The position numbers were made by a program, and so were the translations under genes. From positions 62,001 to 126,000 of the forward strand of contig NZ_FZOC01000007.1 in NCBI RefSeq assembly GCF_900188225.1: a stretch of 64,000 bases of DNA, given 5' to 3'. This stretch comes from Humidesulfovibrio mexicanus (GTDB lineage Bacteria > Desulfobacterota > Desulfovibrionia > Desulfovibrionales > Desulfovibrionaceae). Under the pieces are notes generated by a model. It saw nothing but the letters and a program-made list of their open reading frames with translations, had not been told where the DNA came from and made no database searches. Below, one piece after another: positions 8,593 through 17,052 of the stretch. The stretch's first letter is position 1. The number at the start of each line of letters is the position of its first letter.

Positions 8593-9360
8593 CTAAATGA
8601 TGTAGTAGACGCCCGGTTCGGTGCCGAGCGACGGCTTGCGCCGGATGGTGTAGTGCTCGCGCAGCAGCTTGCGCACCTCGGAATTGGGATCGGAGAGGTC
8701 GCCGAAGACCACCGCTCCGCCCGAAGCCTCGACACAGGCGGGCTGCTTGCCCTGGGCCAGGCGCTCCACGCAGAAGTTGCACTTCTCCACCACGCCGCGC
8801 ATACGGGTGGGGAACTCCTTGTTCAGATTGGCGAGGTCCAGGTGCTTGCGCGGCTCCATGAAGTTGAAGCTGCGCGCGCCAAAGGGGCACCCGGCCATGC
8901 AGTAGCGGCAGCCGATGCAGCGGTGATAGTCCATGGCGACGATGCCGTCGGGCCGCTTGTAGGTGGCCTGGGTGGGGCACACGCGCACGCAGGGGGCGTT
9001 GGTGCAGTGGTTGCACAGCAGGGCGAACTGGCGCTGTTCAAGCGCCTCGTCCATGTAGTTGTTGGGCTGGTCGAAGCCCTGCTCGAAGCCAGCGGCCCAG
9101 ATCCACTTCACTTCCTGCTTGCCGGGGATGTTCGGCACGTTGTGCGCGGCGTGGCAGGCCTTGGCGAGAACCTCGATGGCCTCCTTGGTGCCGCACTTCT
9201 TGGTGTCGATGACCATGCCCCAGCGCTTGGCCTTCATGGCGGCGGGGCCGTCCTTGATGCCGGTGGCGGAGGCGGCCAGGGCGCCGCCCGCGGAAGCGGC
9301 GCACAGGCCCGCGGCGGCCACGCCCATGAACTTCAGGAAGTTTCTTCTGGTGTGGTTCAT
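8593..9360 (-). CDS. dsrO: DsrO, periplasmic iron-sulfur subunit
   Basis: 255 aa. The N-terminus MNHTRRNFLKFMGVAAAG is a Tat signal peptide (twin arginine at residues 5-6), so the folded protein is exported with its clusters. Four ferredoxin-like cysteine groups follow, including CNHCTNAPCVRVCP and CIGCRYCMAGCPFGAR, in the pattern of the NrfC/PsrB family. It transfers electrons between DsrJ and DsrP. ATG 9360 overlaps the dsrJ stop by ATGA, which fixes the start; the frame extends 34 codons further upstream but inside dsrJ. Confidence 0.95.
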   Translation of the reverse strand: MNHTRRNFLKFMGVAAAGLCAASAGGALAASATGIKDGPAAMKAKRWGMVIDTKKCGTKEAIEVLAKACHAAHNVPNIPGKQEVKWIWAAGFEQGFDQPNNYMDEALEQRQFALLCNHCTNAPCVRVCPTQATYKRPDGIVAMDYHRCIGCRYCMAGCPFGARSFNFMEPRKHLDLANLNKEFPTRMRGVVEKCNFCVERLAQGKQPACVEASGGAVVFGDLSDPNSEVRKLLREHYTIRRKPSLGTEPGVYYII

Positions 9361-9746
9361 TTCTTCAACCCCTCCGGCTGGATGTGGCAATCCCAACAGT
9401 AGGGGGAGACGGCCGCGTCGTTGTGGCACTTGTCGCAGAACTCCGCCTTGTTGGTATGGCACTTCATGCAGGTCTTCTGCAGGCTCATTTCAAACGCCTT
9501 GCCCTTGCTGTTCACGTACACACGCTGGCCGTCGCGCAGGGCCCAGTCGCGCCACTGGTCAAGCAGCTGCATGTGCTTGGTGCGCATGAACTCCTTGCTC
9601 TCGATGCATTCCTTTTCGTTTTCCGGCATCTTGAGCTTGGGCTGCGAGTAGGCCGCCTTGCCCGCGTTGTAGGCGAACGGGGCCAGGAAGATGGCCAGGA
9701 AGACCACCAGTCCGGTGATGATTTTACCGCCGTTGTACAGTTTCAT
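9357..9746 (-). CDS. dsrJ: DsrJ, triheme cytochrome c
   Basis: 129 aa with an uncleaved N-terminal membrane anchor (about 8-27) and exactly three haem c motifs: CMKCH (93-97), CDKCH (104-108) and CWDCH (117-121). DsrJ is the periplasmic cytochrome of DsrMKJOP, known for unusual haem ligation. The number and spacing of the haem sites match. It begins 1 bp after the dsrK stop. Confidence 0.96.
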   Translation of the reverse strand: MKLYNGGKIITGLVVFLAIFLAPFAYNAGKAAYSQPKLKMPENEKECIESKEFMRTKHMQLLDQWRDWALRDGQRVYVNSKGKAFEMSLQKTCMKCHTNKAEFCDKCHNDAAVSPYCWDCHIQPEGLKK

Positions 9747-9747
9747 C

Positions 9748-11382
9748 TTATTCCTCCTCCATGCCGGGCAGGGGCTCCTGGCGAAGGTTCATGGTGCGCT
9801 CTCCCTCGCCGTCGAGGATCAGCGCGTTGGCCACCAGCTCGTGCAGGCCGGTGATCTTGACGCCCGGCGCCCAGTAGTCGGCCAGGGGGATCAGCGTTGC
9901 GCGGTCGATGGCGCACACGCAGGCCATGGTGTTGACCCCGTGTTTCTCCTGCACGTAGCGCAGGGCGTTGCCTCTGGGCAGGCCGCCGCGCATACGGATG
10001 TCCATGATCTCGTCGGTGTTGAGGCCCGAGCCGCCCGCGCAGCAGAAGGTCTGTTCGCGGATGGTGTTGGCGGGCATTTCGTAGAAGTTGTCCACCACGT
10101 TCTGCAGCACGTAGCGCGGCTCGTCCAAGAGGCCCATGGCGCGCGCCGGGTTGCACGAGTCATGGAAGGTGGCGATGATGTCCGAGTTGCGGCTCTTGTC
10201 GAGCTTCAGCTTGCCGTGCTTGATGAGGTCGGCGGTGAACTCGGCGATGTGGACCATCTTGGTCTGCTTGGCGTTGTGGAACACCGTGCCGGTGATGGGC
10301 GAAACCGGGGTCTGCATCTGCGGCCCCTGCAGCTCGCCGTTCATGGTGTCCATGTACTGGTTGATGACGCGCCACATGTGGCCGCACTCGCCGCCCAGTA
10401 TCCACTTGGCCCCCAGACGGTTGGCCTCGGCGTACATTTTGCCGTTCAGGGCCTTCATGGTCTCGGAGCTGGTGAACAGGCCGAAGTTGCCGCCCTCGGA
10501 GGCGTAGGTGGAGAGCGTGTAGTCCAGCCCGATGGCGTCGAAGAGCATCAGGTAGCCCATGAAGGTGTAGATGCCCGGGTCAGCGAAGACATCGCCGGAG
10601 GGGGTGATGAAGATCACCTCGTGGCCCTTTTCGTTCAAGGGCACGTTCAGGCGCTTGCCGGTGATGGTCTCGATGTCGTCGACCATGAACTCGACGATGT
10701 CCTTGAAGGCGTGCGGCTGGATGCCCAGGTGGTTGCCGGTGCGGGTGCAGTTGGCCACCGGCTCCAGGATCCAGTTGATGTTGATGCCCACCAGGTGCAG
10801 CAGTTCGCGCGCCATCATCGTCACCTCGGCGGTGTCGATGCCGTAGGGGCAGAAGAGCGAGCAGCGGCGGCACTCGGTGCACTGGTAAAAGTAGAGGAAC
10901 CACTCCTTGAGGACGTCCTCCTCCATGACGCGCGCGCCGGTGAGCTTGCCCAGGATCTTGCCGGCCAGGGTGAACTCCCCGCGGTAGACGGAGCGCATGA
11001 GCTCCGCGCGCAGGACTGGCATGTTCTTGGGATCGCCGGAGCCGATGAAGTAGTGGCACTTGTCGGCGCAGGCGCCGCAGCGCACGCAGATGTCCATGAA
11101 GATCTTGAGCGAGCGGTACTTGTCCAGGCGCTCGCGGAAACCGTTCATGACGATTTCCTTCCAGTTGGGAGGCAGCTTCCAGTCCTGGTCGCCGGGGCTC
11201 CACTCGCGCGGGTTGGCGAACTGGCCCGGAATCTCATGCATCAGGTACTCGACCTTGTCCGCCTTGGCGGGATAGGCCCAGCGTCCGGGCGAGAAATCGT
11301 TGGGCAGCTCCATCCAGTTGGTGGCTGGCGGAGTGTAGTTGATACTCTTGAGCATCTCATCGGGTTTGATGATTTTTGCCAT
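9748..11382 (-). CDS. dsrK: DsrK, cytoplasmic HdrD-like catalytic Fe-S subunit
   Basis: 544 aa. Two [4Fe-4S] motifs (CVRCGACADKC near 101-111 and CTECRRCSLFCPYG near 170) precede the CCG-type region with GGECGH, HDSCNPAR, FCCAGGSG and the ending cysteines near ACVCAID. This is the set that binds the noncubane [4Fe-4S] cluster reducing the DsrC trisulfide. It is the paralogue of the HmcF-like protein at 228-1622. It follows dsrM by 56 bp with a GAGGAGA ribosome site. Confidence 0.95.
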   Translation of the reverse strand: MAKIIKPDEMLKSINYTPPATNWMELPNDFSPGRWAYPAKADKVEYLMHEIPGQFANPREWSPGDQDWKLPPNWKEIVMNGFRERLDKYRSLKIFMDICVRCGACADKCHYFIGSGDPKNMPVLRAELMRSVYRGEFTLAGKILGKLTGARVMEEDVLKEWFLYFYQCTECRRCSLFCPYGIDTAEVTMMARELLHLVGININWILEPVANCTRTGNHLGIQPHAFKDIVEFMVDDIETITGKRLNVPLNEKGHEVIFITPSGDVFADPGIYTFMGYLMLFDAIGLDYTLSTYASEGGNFGLFTSSETMKALNGKMYAEANRLGAKWILGGECGHMWRVINQYMDTMNGELQGPQMQTPVSPITGTVFHNAKQTKMVHIAEFTADLIKHGKLKLDKSRNSDIIATFHDSCNPARAMGLLDEPRYVLQNVVDNFYEMPANTIREQTFCCAGGSGLNTDEIMDIRMRGGLPRGNALRYVQEKHGVNTMACVCAIDRATLIPLADYWAPGVKITGLHELVANALILDGEGERTMNLRQEPLPGMEEE

Positions 11383-11438
11383 GTCTTCTCCTCGCGGAAA
11401 AAGTTTGTTGCGCTAAGGTCCGGGGGGCTGGTGAGCCG

Positions 11439-12461
11439 CTACGCGGCCTCCTCCGGGGTCTTCTCCAGGGGCAGGCCAGCCTCATGCATGGGCTCGCGGA
11501 ACTCGTTCTCGTAGGCCTCGTAGCTGTGCGGCTTGATGTTCGGGTCGTTCCACACATTCTCGTAATGCACCATGCGGGTATTGTTGGTCATATTACGTGT
11601 GGGGGACAGGAACACGCCGCCCATGTGCATCAGCTTGGAGAAGGGGAAGTACACCAGCAGAGTGCTCACCAGGAAGAGGTGGACGAAGAAGCTCACGTCC
11701 ACCCCGGCGGGGACCTTGTAGTTGAAGGCCACCAGGCCCATGACCACGTCCTTGATGGACATGATGTCCACCTTGGCGATGTAGCGCATGTACACGCCGG
11801 AAAGCGCGATGCCGAGGATGAGGAACAGGGGGAAGTAGTCGTTCACAAGCGAGATGAAGCGCACCTTGGCGTCGAAGAAGCGGCGCAGAAGCAGCAGGGA
11901 GACCCCGCCGATGAGCAGCAGGTCGGAGATGTAGATGGTCGGGGTCAGAATCTGCAGGATGCTGTCGAAATAATCCAGCGTGGCGATGGGCGTGGGCACG
12001 GGCTGCATGAACAGGCGCATGTGGCGGATGACGACGATGAGGAAGCCGTAATGGAACAGGATGGCGAAGAGCCAGAGCCACTTGGCCGAGACATAGGCCA
12101 CGATGGGGTTCTGGCCGTCGTCGTGCTTGAGCACGGTCTTGGTGTTGCGGAACAGGGAGCGGAAGGTCAGCACCTCAAGGGCCATGCGGACGAAGGTCTG
12201 CGGGCCGGTGGAGGGGTTGTCCCACTTGTTCTGCTTGATCCAGTCGAGCGACTGCTGCTGCCCGCCGGTGGTGGGGATGCTGAAGGGCACAGGGCGTCTG
12301 GCCCAGGAGATGATCTTGCACGCGAACCCGACCAGAAAAATGATGAACGCCGTGCCGGGAATGCAGTACGCGAAGATGGTTTGCATCTGTGCCGCGCCCG
12401 CCCCCACAGTGGCGATCACCACCAGGGCCAGGACCATAAGGAGTGAGAAGATCGCTTTCAT
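11439..12461 (-). CDS. dsrM: DsrM, NarI-like cytochrome b subunit
   Basis: 340 aa. An N-terminal pair of spans, then a NarI-like bundle of about five helices with histidines placed for two haems b (LFHYGFLIVVIRHMRLF and FFVHLFLVSTLLVYFPFSKLMHMGG). DsrM oxidises menaquinol and delivers electrons to DsrK. The tail after the last helix (LSPTRNMTNNTRM) is the usual DsrM ending. It lies 68 bp downstream of the RsbRD-N gene, with GAGG-type ribosome site in between. Confidence 0.95.
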   Translation of the reverse strand: MKAIFSLLMVLALVVIATVGAGAAQMQTIFAYCIPGTAFIIFLVGFACKIISWARRPVPFSIPTTGGQQQSLDWIKQNKWDNPSTGPQTFVRMALEVLTFRSLFRNTKTVLKHDDGQNPIVAYVSAKWLWLFAILFHYGFLIVVIRHMRLFMQPVPTPIATLDYFDSILQILTPTIYISDLLLIGGVSLLLLRRFFDAKVRFISLVNDYFPLFLILGIALSGVYMRYIAKVDIMSIKDVVMGLVAFNYKVPAGVDVSFFVHLFLVSTLLVYFPFSKLMHMGGVFLSPTRNMTNNTRMVHYENVWNDPNIKPHSYEAYENEFREPMHEAGLPLEKTPEEAA

Positions 12462-12529
12462 CTGCCGTCACCTCGCTTGTAGTTTGGCCGCCCCGCGGCG
12501 TTCCGCCGGGTGCGCCCTGCCATGAAAAA

Positions 12530-13057
12530 CTACACGGCCTTGGGGGCCGCAACGTCCGATTTCATGAGGTTGGCCCTGCGCACGATGTTTTTGTGCGCAC
12601 GCTTGACCTCCTCCACGCGCATCCGCGCGACCTGGTCGCGCGAGGCGACATAAAGGTCGAAAGCCATGACCGCGAGGTTGTCCACGCGGGTCTCAAAGGC
12701 CAGCAACTCGGCAAGCTCGCCGCGGGACGCCAGGGACTCGGCGAATTCCTGGCGCAGCAGCTTCTTGAGCAGAAAGACAAAGGAAATAGCCTGACTGGGC
12801 GAAAAATCCTGCACCGCGCGGATCTTGACGATCATGTCCAGCGCGCGCGCCACGGCCTCGGCGTCGTTCCATTCAAGCAACAAGGGGATGAGCTTCGCAG
12901 TGGAATCGAGGATGCTGTGGCCCACCGGGTTGGTGAACGCGTCGCGGTTCTTGCGCCACACCACCTGGGTCTCGGCCGGATATGTCGCAAGGATAAGGTC
13001 GGCCCATTTCCCCGCCAGTTCGTCCTTGCGTTCGGCTATCGCCTCATGCAGCCCCAT
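12530..13057 (-). CDS. RsbRD N-terminal domain protein leading the dsr operon
   Basis: 175 aa, all-alpha. The sequence contains the pattern of the RsbR/RsbRD N-terminal sensor family (KWADLILATYP near the start, NPVGHSI near 45, SPSQAI near 85). Proteins of this kind precede dsrM in Desulfovibrio genomes; their role is not established. It lacks the STAS domain of true RsbR. I chose ATG 13057, preceded by GGGGGG at 5-10 bases, instead of the longer frame to 13312. Placement directly ahead of dsrMKJOP on the same strand suggests co-transcription and a sensing or assembly role for the complex. Confidence 0.8.
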   Translation of the reverse strand: MGLHEAIAERKDELAGKWADLILATYPAETQVVWRKNRDAFTNPVGHSILDSTAKLIPLLLEWNDAEAVARALDMIVKIRAVQDFSPSQAISFVFLLKKLLRQEFAESLASRGELAELLAFETRVDNLAVMAFDLYVASRDQVARMRVEEVKRAHKNIVRRANLMKSDVAAPKAV

Positions 13058-13140
13058 GCGCCCCCCAGGTATAGACCGTAATGACAGACGCCCGCCCGCT
13101 CCCCCCCCACCGGGAAGCCGACACGACGCACTTGACGCTA

Positions 13141-13158
13141 TTGTGAATAAGGGAACAA
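13141..13158. promoter_or_regulatory. Candidate Rex-type operator upstream of the dsr operon
   Basis: The 18 bp TTGTGAATAAGGGAACAA have the inverted half-sites TTGTGAA...AACAA expected for Rex (NADH/NAD sensor) sites in sulfate reducers; the left half is perfect and the right half has about two mismatches. The outer bases extend the symmetry (TATTGT / ACAATA). It lies 84 bp upstream of the first gene of the operon. Rex control of sulfate-reduction genes is known in Desulfovibrio; this site is inferred from sequence. Confidence 0.4.
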
Positions 13159-13377
13159 TACTTCGCGTCTCTATTCCAGACTCCCCCCGAAACGTCAAGC
13201 CGTTTGTCCAGGAAAACCCGCTACTGTTGAGCAATTCGGCAAGGGCGACAAAGCCGTGCGCGCTGGGGGGGTGCTGTGCACGCTGCGCAGCGACATGTGC
13301 CGAAAATTGCACATCGCTTCCTGCACATGCGGCGCTGCGGAATCGGACAACAATCGGAAAAGATTATGTTTTCATTT

Positions 13378-13394
13378 TTGGCACGGCGTTTGCC
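13378..13394 (+). promoter_or_regulatory. Sigma-54 promoter
   Basis: TTGGCACG-GCGT-TTGCC matches the -24/-12 consensus YTGGCACG-N4-TTGCW at every position but the last. GG (13380-13381) and GC (13392-13393) are separated by exactly 10 bp as required. Transcription would start near 13405, about 98 bp before the small ORF at 13503. An activator site was not identified. Confidence 0.72.
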
Positions 13395-13431
13395 ACAGCG
13401 GGTGTGTGTGCAGAGCGTTTTGTGCACAGCC

Positions 13432-13466
13432 GGGGACGGAGGTTCCGCTCTTCCACCTCCGTCCCC
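13432..13466 (+). promoter_or_regulatory. Leader hairpin between the sigma-54 promoter and the small ORF
   Basis: A perfect 12-bp stem GGGGACGGAGGT / ACCTCCGTCCCC with an 11-nt loop (13444-13454). It has no T-tract and is followed by the ribosome site AAGGAGG near 13488, so it looks like a structured 5' leader rather than a terminator. The 5' arm carries GGAGG and could compete with or mimic the ribosome site. Confidence 0.55.
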
Positions 13467-13502
13467 GCCTTCCCCAAGCAGCGTTCAAGGAGGCACCACG
13501 CA

Positions 13503-13697
13503 ATGTCCCGCCGCCCCGTCCGACCCCGCGCCATAGCCATAGCCAGGCCCGCGCCGTATTCCGGCCCAGGGCACCTCGTCATCCTCGCCGCCTTGGCCGT
13601 TCTTGCGCTGCTGCTGTTCTCCGGCCAGGTCCGGGCGCACGCCACGGAAACGCTCCTCCCGGCGGAGTCCGCGCCCATCCCGGCCCATCAACGCTAG
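13503..13697 (+). CDS. Small exported or membrane protein (64 aa)
   Basis: ATG 13503 follows a strong AAGGAGG ribosome site by 8 bases. The product has a basic N-terminus with several arginines, one hydrophobic span (HLVILAALAVLALLLF, about 25-40) and a short tail after QVRAHATE, so it is either a secreted peptide cut near VRA-HA or a single-span membrane protein. I do not recognise a family. It is the only gene behind the sigma-54 promoter at 13378 and lies in the gap between the dsr operon and the amidase. A hairpin (13710-13735) follows its stop. Confidence 0.6.
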   Translation: MSRRPVRPRAIAIARPAPYSGPGHLVILAALAVLALLLFSGQVRAHATETLLPAESAPIPAHQR

Positions 13698-13709
13698 CCC
13701 CCATCCCCT

Positions 13710-13735
13710 CCGGACGGACCGCACATGCCGTCCGG
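13710..13735. terminator. Hairpin between convergent genes
   Basis: CCGGACGG (13710-13717) pairs with CCGTCCGG (13728-13735) around a 10-nt loop, flanked by C4 and G4 that extend the pairing imperfectly. It has no T-tract. It lies 12 bp after the small ORF and 14 bp before the end of the amidase gene. Confidence 0.4.
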
Positions 13736-13749
13736 GGGGCCGTGGCGGG

Positions 13750-15525
13750 CTATCGCGACGTGAACCCTTCGATCTGCATCTTGTAGCCGACGATGCCCTG
13801 GACAATGCCCTGTGCCAAGGTCTTGAGGTAGGCGTCGCTCTTCAACCGCGCGGCCTCGGTCTTGTTGGTGATGTAGCCGATCTCCAGCAGGACCGAGGGC
13901 ATCTTGGCGCCCATGAGCACGTAGAAGGGCGCCTCGCGGTGGCCGTGGTCCACCACGCGCCACTTGCCGCGCATGACGGAGAGCCCGTTCTTGTGCACCG
14001 CGCGGGCCAGGTCCACGCTTTCCTTGATCTTCGAGGTCAGCATGAGGTCGGTCAGGATCATCTGCAGATCGCTGATGTTCTTGCCCGTGGCCACGGCGTT
14101 CTCGCGCGCGGCCACGCGCACGGCGTCGGGCGTGCGGGCCAGGTTCAGGCTGTAGGTCTCGAACCCCTGCATGGTGGGATCGGTATGGGCGTTGCAGTGC
14201 ACGGAGACGAACAGGTCCGCCTTCTTGCCGTTGGCCAGGGCGGTGCGCTCCTCCAGGGCCAAAAAGTCGTCCGTGGTCCGGGTGTAGAGCACCTTGAACC
14301 CGCGCTGCTTGAGCATTTTTCCCAAGATGAAGGCCATGCGCAGGTTCACGTCCTTTTCGTTCAGGCCGAAGCCCTGCGCGCCGGGATCCTTGCCGCCGTG
14401 CCCGGCGTCCACCATCACCGTGCGCACGGTGAGCCCCAGCTGCTCCACCAGGTTGGCGGCCAGTTTTCTGCGGCTGCCCTTGGGAGCCTGGAACGCGGGG
14501 ACATCGTCCTCCGCGGCGGGTGGCGGCGGAGCGGCGGCCTTGGCCTCGCGGGTGCCGAAGGCGTCGATGACCAGGCGGAACGGGGCGTCCAGCACGGTGA
14601 CGCGATAGTCGTTGAGCTCGCTGAACTCCATGACCACGCGCAGGGCCTCGCCGTCCCTGGGGGCCACGCGCACCCCGCGCAGGATGCCGCCATGGGGATC
14701 GATGTCGTCGGGCAGGCCGGGTTTCGGTCCAGCGCCCAGCAAGTCCACGTACACGCGTCCGGCGACATCCTTGCCGCCGGGGCTCTCCAACAGCTGGTAG
14801 CGGTACTTCACGCGGGAGTCGAGCTCCAGCACCACGCGCGCGCTTTTGGGCGCGTTCTTGATGCGCACCTCCAGCAGCTCGGCCTTGCCAGAGGCGCGGG
14901 AATCGCCGTGCCCCGCCTGCGGCGCGGCGGCCTGTGCGGGCGCAGGGGGTTCGGCCTTGCGCGCAGCGGGGACCAGGGCCGCCTTCTGCGCCCGGACCGC
15001 CGCAGCCTTGGCTGCGCGTGAACGCGGATAGCCGCGCACGACGGCCTGGAAATCCGCCTTGGCCCCCTCGGGGTCGCCCAGGCGCTCCAGACGGATGACG
15101 CCCCGGTGCAGCAACGCGTCCGGGGCGAGGATGTATTTGGGAAAGCGTTCCGCACACTGGCCAAAGGTGTCTGCGGCCTTGGCCCAGTCGGCCTTGCGCT
15201 TGGTCAGCTTGGCGGTCTCCTGCTGCACGCGCGCCAGAAAAAAGCCCGCCTTGGCCCCGTCCGCCCCGGCGGGACGGACCTTTTGGGCCTGCTCCAGCTC
15301 GGTTTCGAGCGTGCGCAACACCTCCAGGGAAATCTTCTTGCGCGCAAGCAGGGTCTGGAAGCGGCGCACCGGCGCATCGGCCGGATGCTCGTCGGCCTTG
15401 GCCTGGGCTTTGGCGGCCGCGTGGGCCTGGGCCAGGGGCAAGAATCCCGCGCACAGCGCCAGGGCCAGCAGCAGCAGTGCCATCACCTGTGCGCGCCCCG
15501 CGCCCTGTCCCGTGCGTCCCAGCAT
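13750..15525 (-). CDS. amiC: N-acetylmuramoyl-L-alanine amidase with AMIN domain
   Basis: 591 aa. Signal peptide (about 10-35, ending AQAHA), a helical TPR-like section (about 45-160), an Ala/Pro-rich linker, an AMIN domain (about 185-290) for envelope targeting and a C-terminal Amidase_3 domain (about 370-590). Zinc ligands are visible: the histidine of DAGHGGKDPGA, the glutamate of LNEKDVN, the histidine of SVHCNAH; the catalytic glutamate is in LLEIGYITN. It cuts the peptide from murein during cell separation. ATG 15525 has GGAGG just upstream (the long frame to 16624 in another phase is a shadow). It is transcribed away from the U32 gene. Confidence 0.9.
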   Translation of the reverse strand: MLGRTGQGAGRAQVMALLLLALALCAGFLPLAQAHAAAKAQAKADEHPADAPVRRFQTLLARKKISLEVLRTLETELEQAQKVRPAGADGAKAGFFLARVQQETAKLTKRKADWAKAADTFGQCAERFPKYILAPDALLHRGVIRLERLGDPEGAKADFQAVVRGYPRSRAAKAAAVRAQKAALVPAARKAEPPAPAQAAAPQAGHGDSRASGKAELLEVRIKNAPKSARVVLELDSRVKYRYQLLESPGGKDVAGRVYVDLLGAGPKPGLPDDIDPHGGILRGVRVAPRDGEALRVVMEFSELNDYRVTVLDAPFRLVIDAFGTREAKAAAPPPPAAEDDVPAFQAPKGSRRKLAANLVEQLGLTVRTVMVDAGHGGKDPGAQGFGLNEKDVNLRMAFILGKMLKQRGFKVLYTRTTDDFLALEERTALANGKKADLFVSVHCNAHTDPTMQGFETYSLNLARTPDAVRVAARENAVATGKNISDLQMILTDLMLTSKIKESVDLARAVHKNGLSVMRGKWRVVDHGHREAPFYVLMGAKMPSVLLEIGYITNKTEAARLKSDAYLKTLAQGIVQGIVGYKMQIEGFTSR

Positions 15526-15679
15526 GTTCCTCCGGCCGTATGGGCGGCGCGGCGGGCGCACACCTCGGCTCGCGCATCTTTGCAGGGAATCTACAAAAAG
15601 TCCAGAAAGAGCTTCGGCGCCCCTCCAAAGGCCACAGGAAGCCTTGACCCGCGGCGTGCGGCAAGGGTACCACCCGGCC

Positions 15680-16981
15680 ATGCGCATCCCTGAGCTCCTG
15701 CTGCCCTGCGGCGACATGGAATCCCTGGAAACGGCCCTGCTCTACGGCGCCGACGCCGTGTACCTGGGAGCCGACGGCCCCAACCTGCGCGCCGGGGCGG
15801 CCGGGTTCTCCGGTCCGAACCTGGACAGCGCCTGCACCCTGGCCCGCGCGGCCGGGGTGCGCGTGTACGTGTGCCTGAACGCAAGCCCCCGCGAGCAGGA
15901 CATGCCGCTGGTGCGCCAGGGCCTGGAGCAGGCGGTGGAGGCGGGAGCCGACGGACTCATCGTGGCCGACCCCGGCGTGGCCCGCCTGGCCATGCGCCAC
16001 GCCCCGCGCATTCCCCTCCACATCAGCACGCAAGCCAACACGCGCAACGCCGAGGCCCTCGCCTTCTGGCGCGACATGGGCGCCGTGCGGGCCAATCTGG
16101 CGCGGGAATGCTCCGCCGCGGAGGTGGCCGCGCTGGCCCGCGCCCGCGACGCCCATCTGCCCGGCTTCGGTCTGGAAATCTTTGTCCACGGAGCGCAGTG
16201 CACGGCCCTTTCCGGGCGTTGCCAGCTTTCCGCCCACATGGTGGAGCGGGCCGTGAACCAGCCCGGCCGCACGGCGTCCATGGGGGCTTGCGCGCACCCC
16301 TGCCGCTACGAGTACCGTCTGCGCGCCGTGGTGGAGGAGCGCAAGCGCCAGGGGCACGACGCCTGGGAGGTGCTGGAACGCTGGACCGACGACGCCGATG
16401 CGCCCGGCCAGGCGCCCTGGACGCAGTACTTTGCGCCACAGGACCTGTGCCTGCTGTGGCAGACGCCCTGGCTGGCCCGCCTGGGCCTGGACGCCCTCAA
16501 GGTGGAGGGACGCACGCGCAGTTCGGCCTATCTGGCGGTCACGGCCGATGCCTGGCGCTATGCCCTGGACTCCTTGGCGGCCGGAGCCTTCCGCCCGCGC
16601 GAGGCGCTCTCCGAGCTGCGGCACGCGGCCACTCGGCCCCTAACGGCCGGACTTTTCGGCGCCGACGCCAGGCGGCCGATTCCCGGCCTGGACCGGCTTT
16701 CCCCCCGCAGGCCGCCCATGCTGCGCGTTCTGGCGCGCGCCGGGGCGGACGACGCCTGGGCCGTGGAGCTCAAGGGATCCCTGGACACCCGCCGTTCGGA
16801 GGGGCTGACCATCATCGAGCCCGGCCTCTCGCGCCCGGTGCTGCCGCCGGGGAGCTTCCACCTGGAGCATGGCCCGGATTCCGCCACGCCCGGCCTGCCC
16901 GCCCAGATGGGACATCCGGGGATGCGCGCGGTGCTCCGGGCGGCGCATCCGGCCCTGCGCCCCGGCATTTTCGCCCGCTGA
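15680..16981 (+). CDS. Peptidase U32 family protein (TrhP/YhbU-like)
   Basis: 433 aa. It starts MRIPELLLPCGDMESLETALLYGADAVYLG in shape, the TIM-barrel beginning of U32 proteins, and carries the signature region with NLARECSAAE, GAQCTALSGRCQLS and GACAHPCRYEY. Those cysteines bind an Fe-S cluster in U32 enzymes that act in tRNA wobble-uridine hydroxylation (TrhP) and ubiquinone hydroxylation (UbiU/V). No protease activity should be assumed. It stands alone, divergent from the amidase across 154 bp. Confidence 0.85.
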   Translation: MRIPELLLPCGDMESLETALLYGADAVYLGADGPNLRAGAAGFSGPNLDSACTLARAAGVRVYVCLNASPREQDMPLVRQGLEQAVEAGADGLIVADPGVARLAMRHAPRIPLHISTQANTRNAEALAFWRDMGAVRANLARECSAAEVAALARARDAHLPGFGLEIFVHGAQCTALSGRCQLSAHMVERAVNQPGRTASMGACAHPCRYEYRLRAVVEERKRQGHDAWEVLERWTDDADAPGQAPWTQYFAPQDLCLLWQTPWLARLGLDALKVEGRTRSSAYLAVTADAWRYALDSLAAGAFRPREALSELRHAATRPLTAGLFGADARRPIPGLDRLSPRRPPMLRVLARAGADDAWAVELKGSLDTRRSEGLTIIEPGLSRPVLPPGSFHLEHGPDSATPGLPAQMGHPGMRAVLRAAHPALRPGIFAR

Positions 16982-17052
16982 TCCCGAACCGGCCTTTCCC
17001 CCTTGGCAACGCTTGAACACCTGATGTATGCTTACCGCAAAAGGAGGACATC

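Noticed and set aside
7054-9402. 782-codon rightward open frame across the dsrP-dsrO region
   Set aside because: Antisense of well-identified dsr genes; Gln/His/Gly-rich composition.
9691-11514. 607-codon rightward open frame opposite dsrK
   Set aside because: Shadow of dsrK; no ribosome site and no recognisable domain.
13694-16624. 976-codon leftward open frame
   Set aside because: Spans the amidase gene and the U32 gene in the wrong phase; no domain; Arg/Gly-rich shadow.
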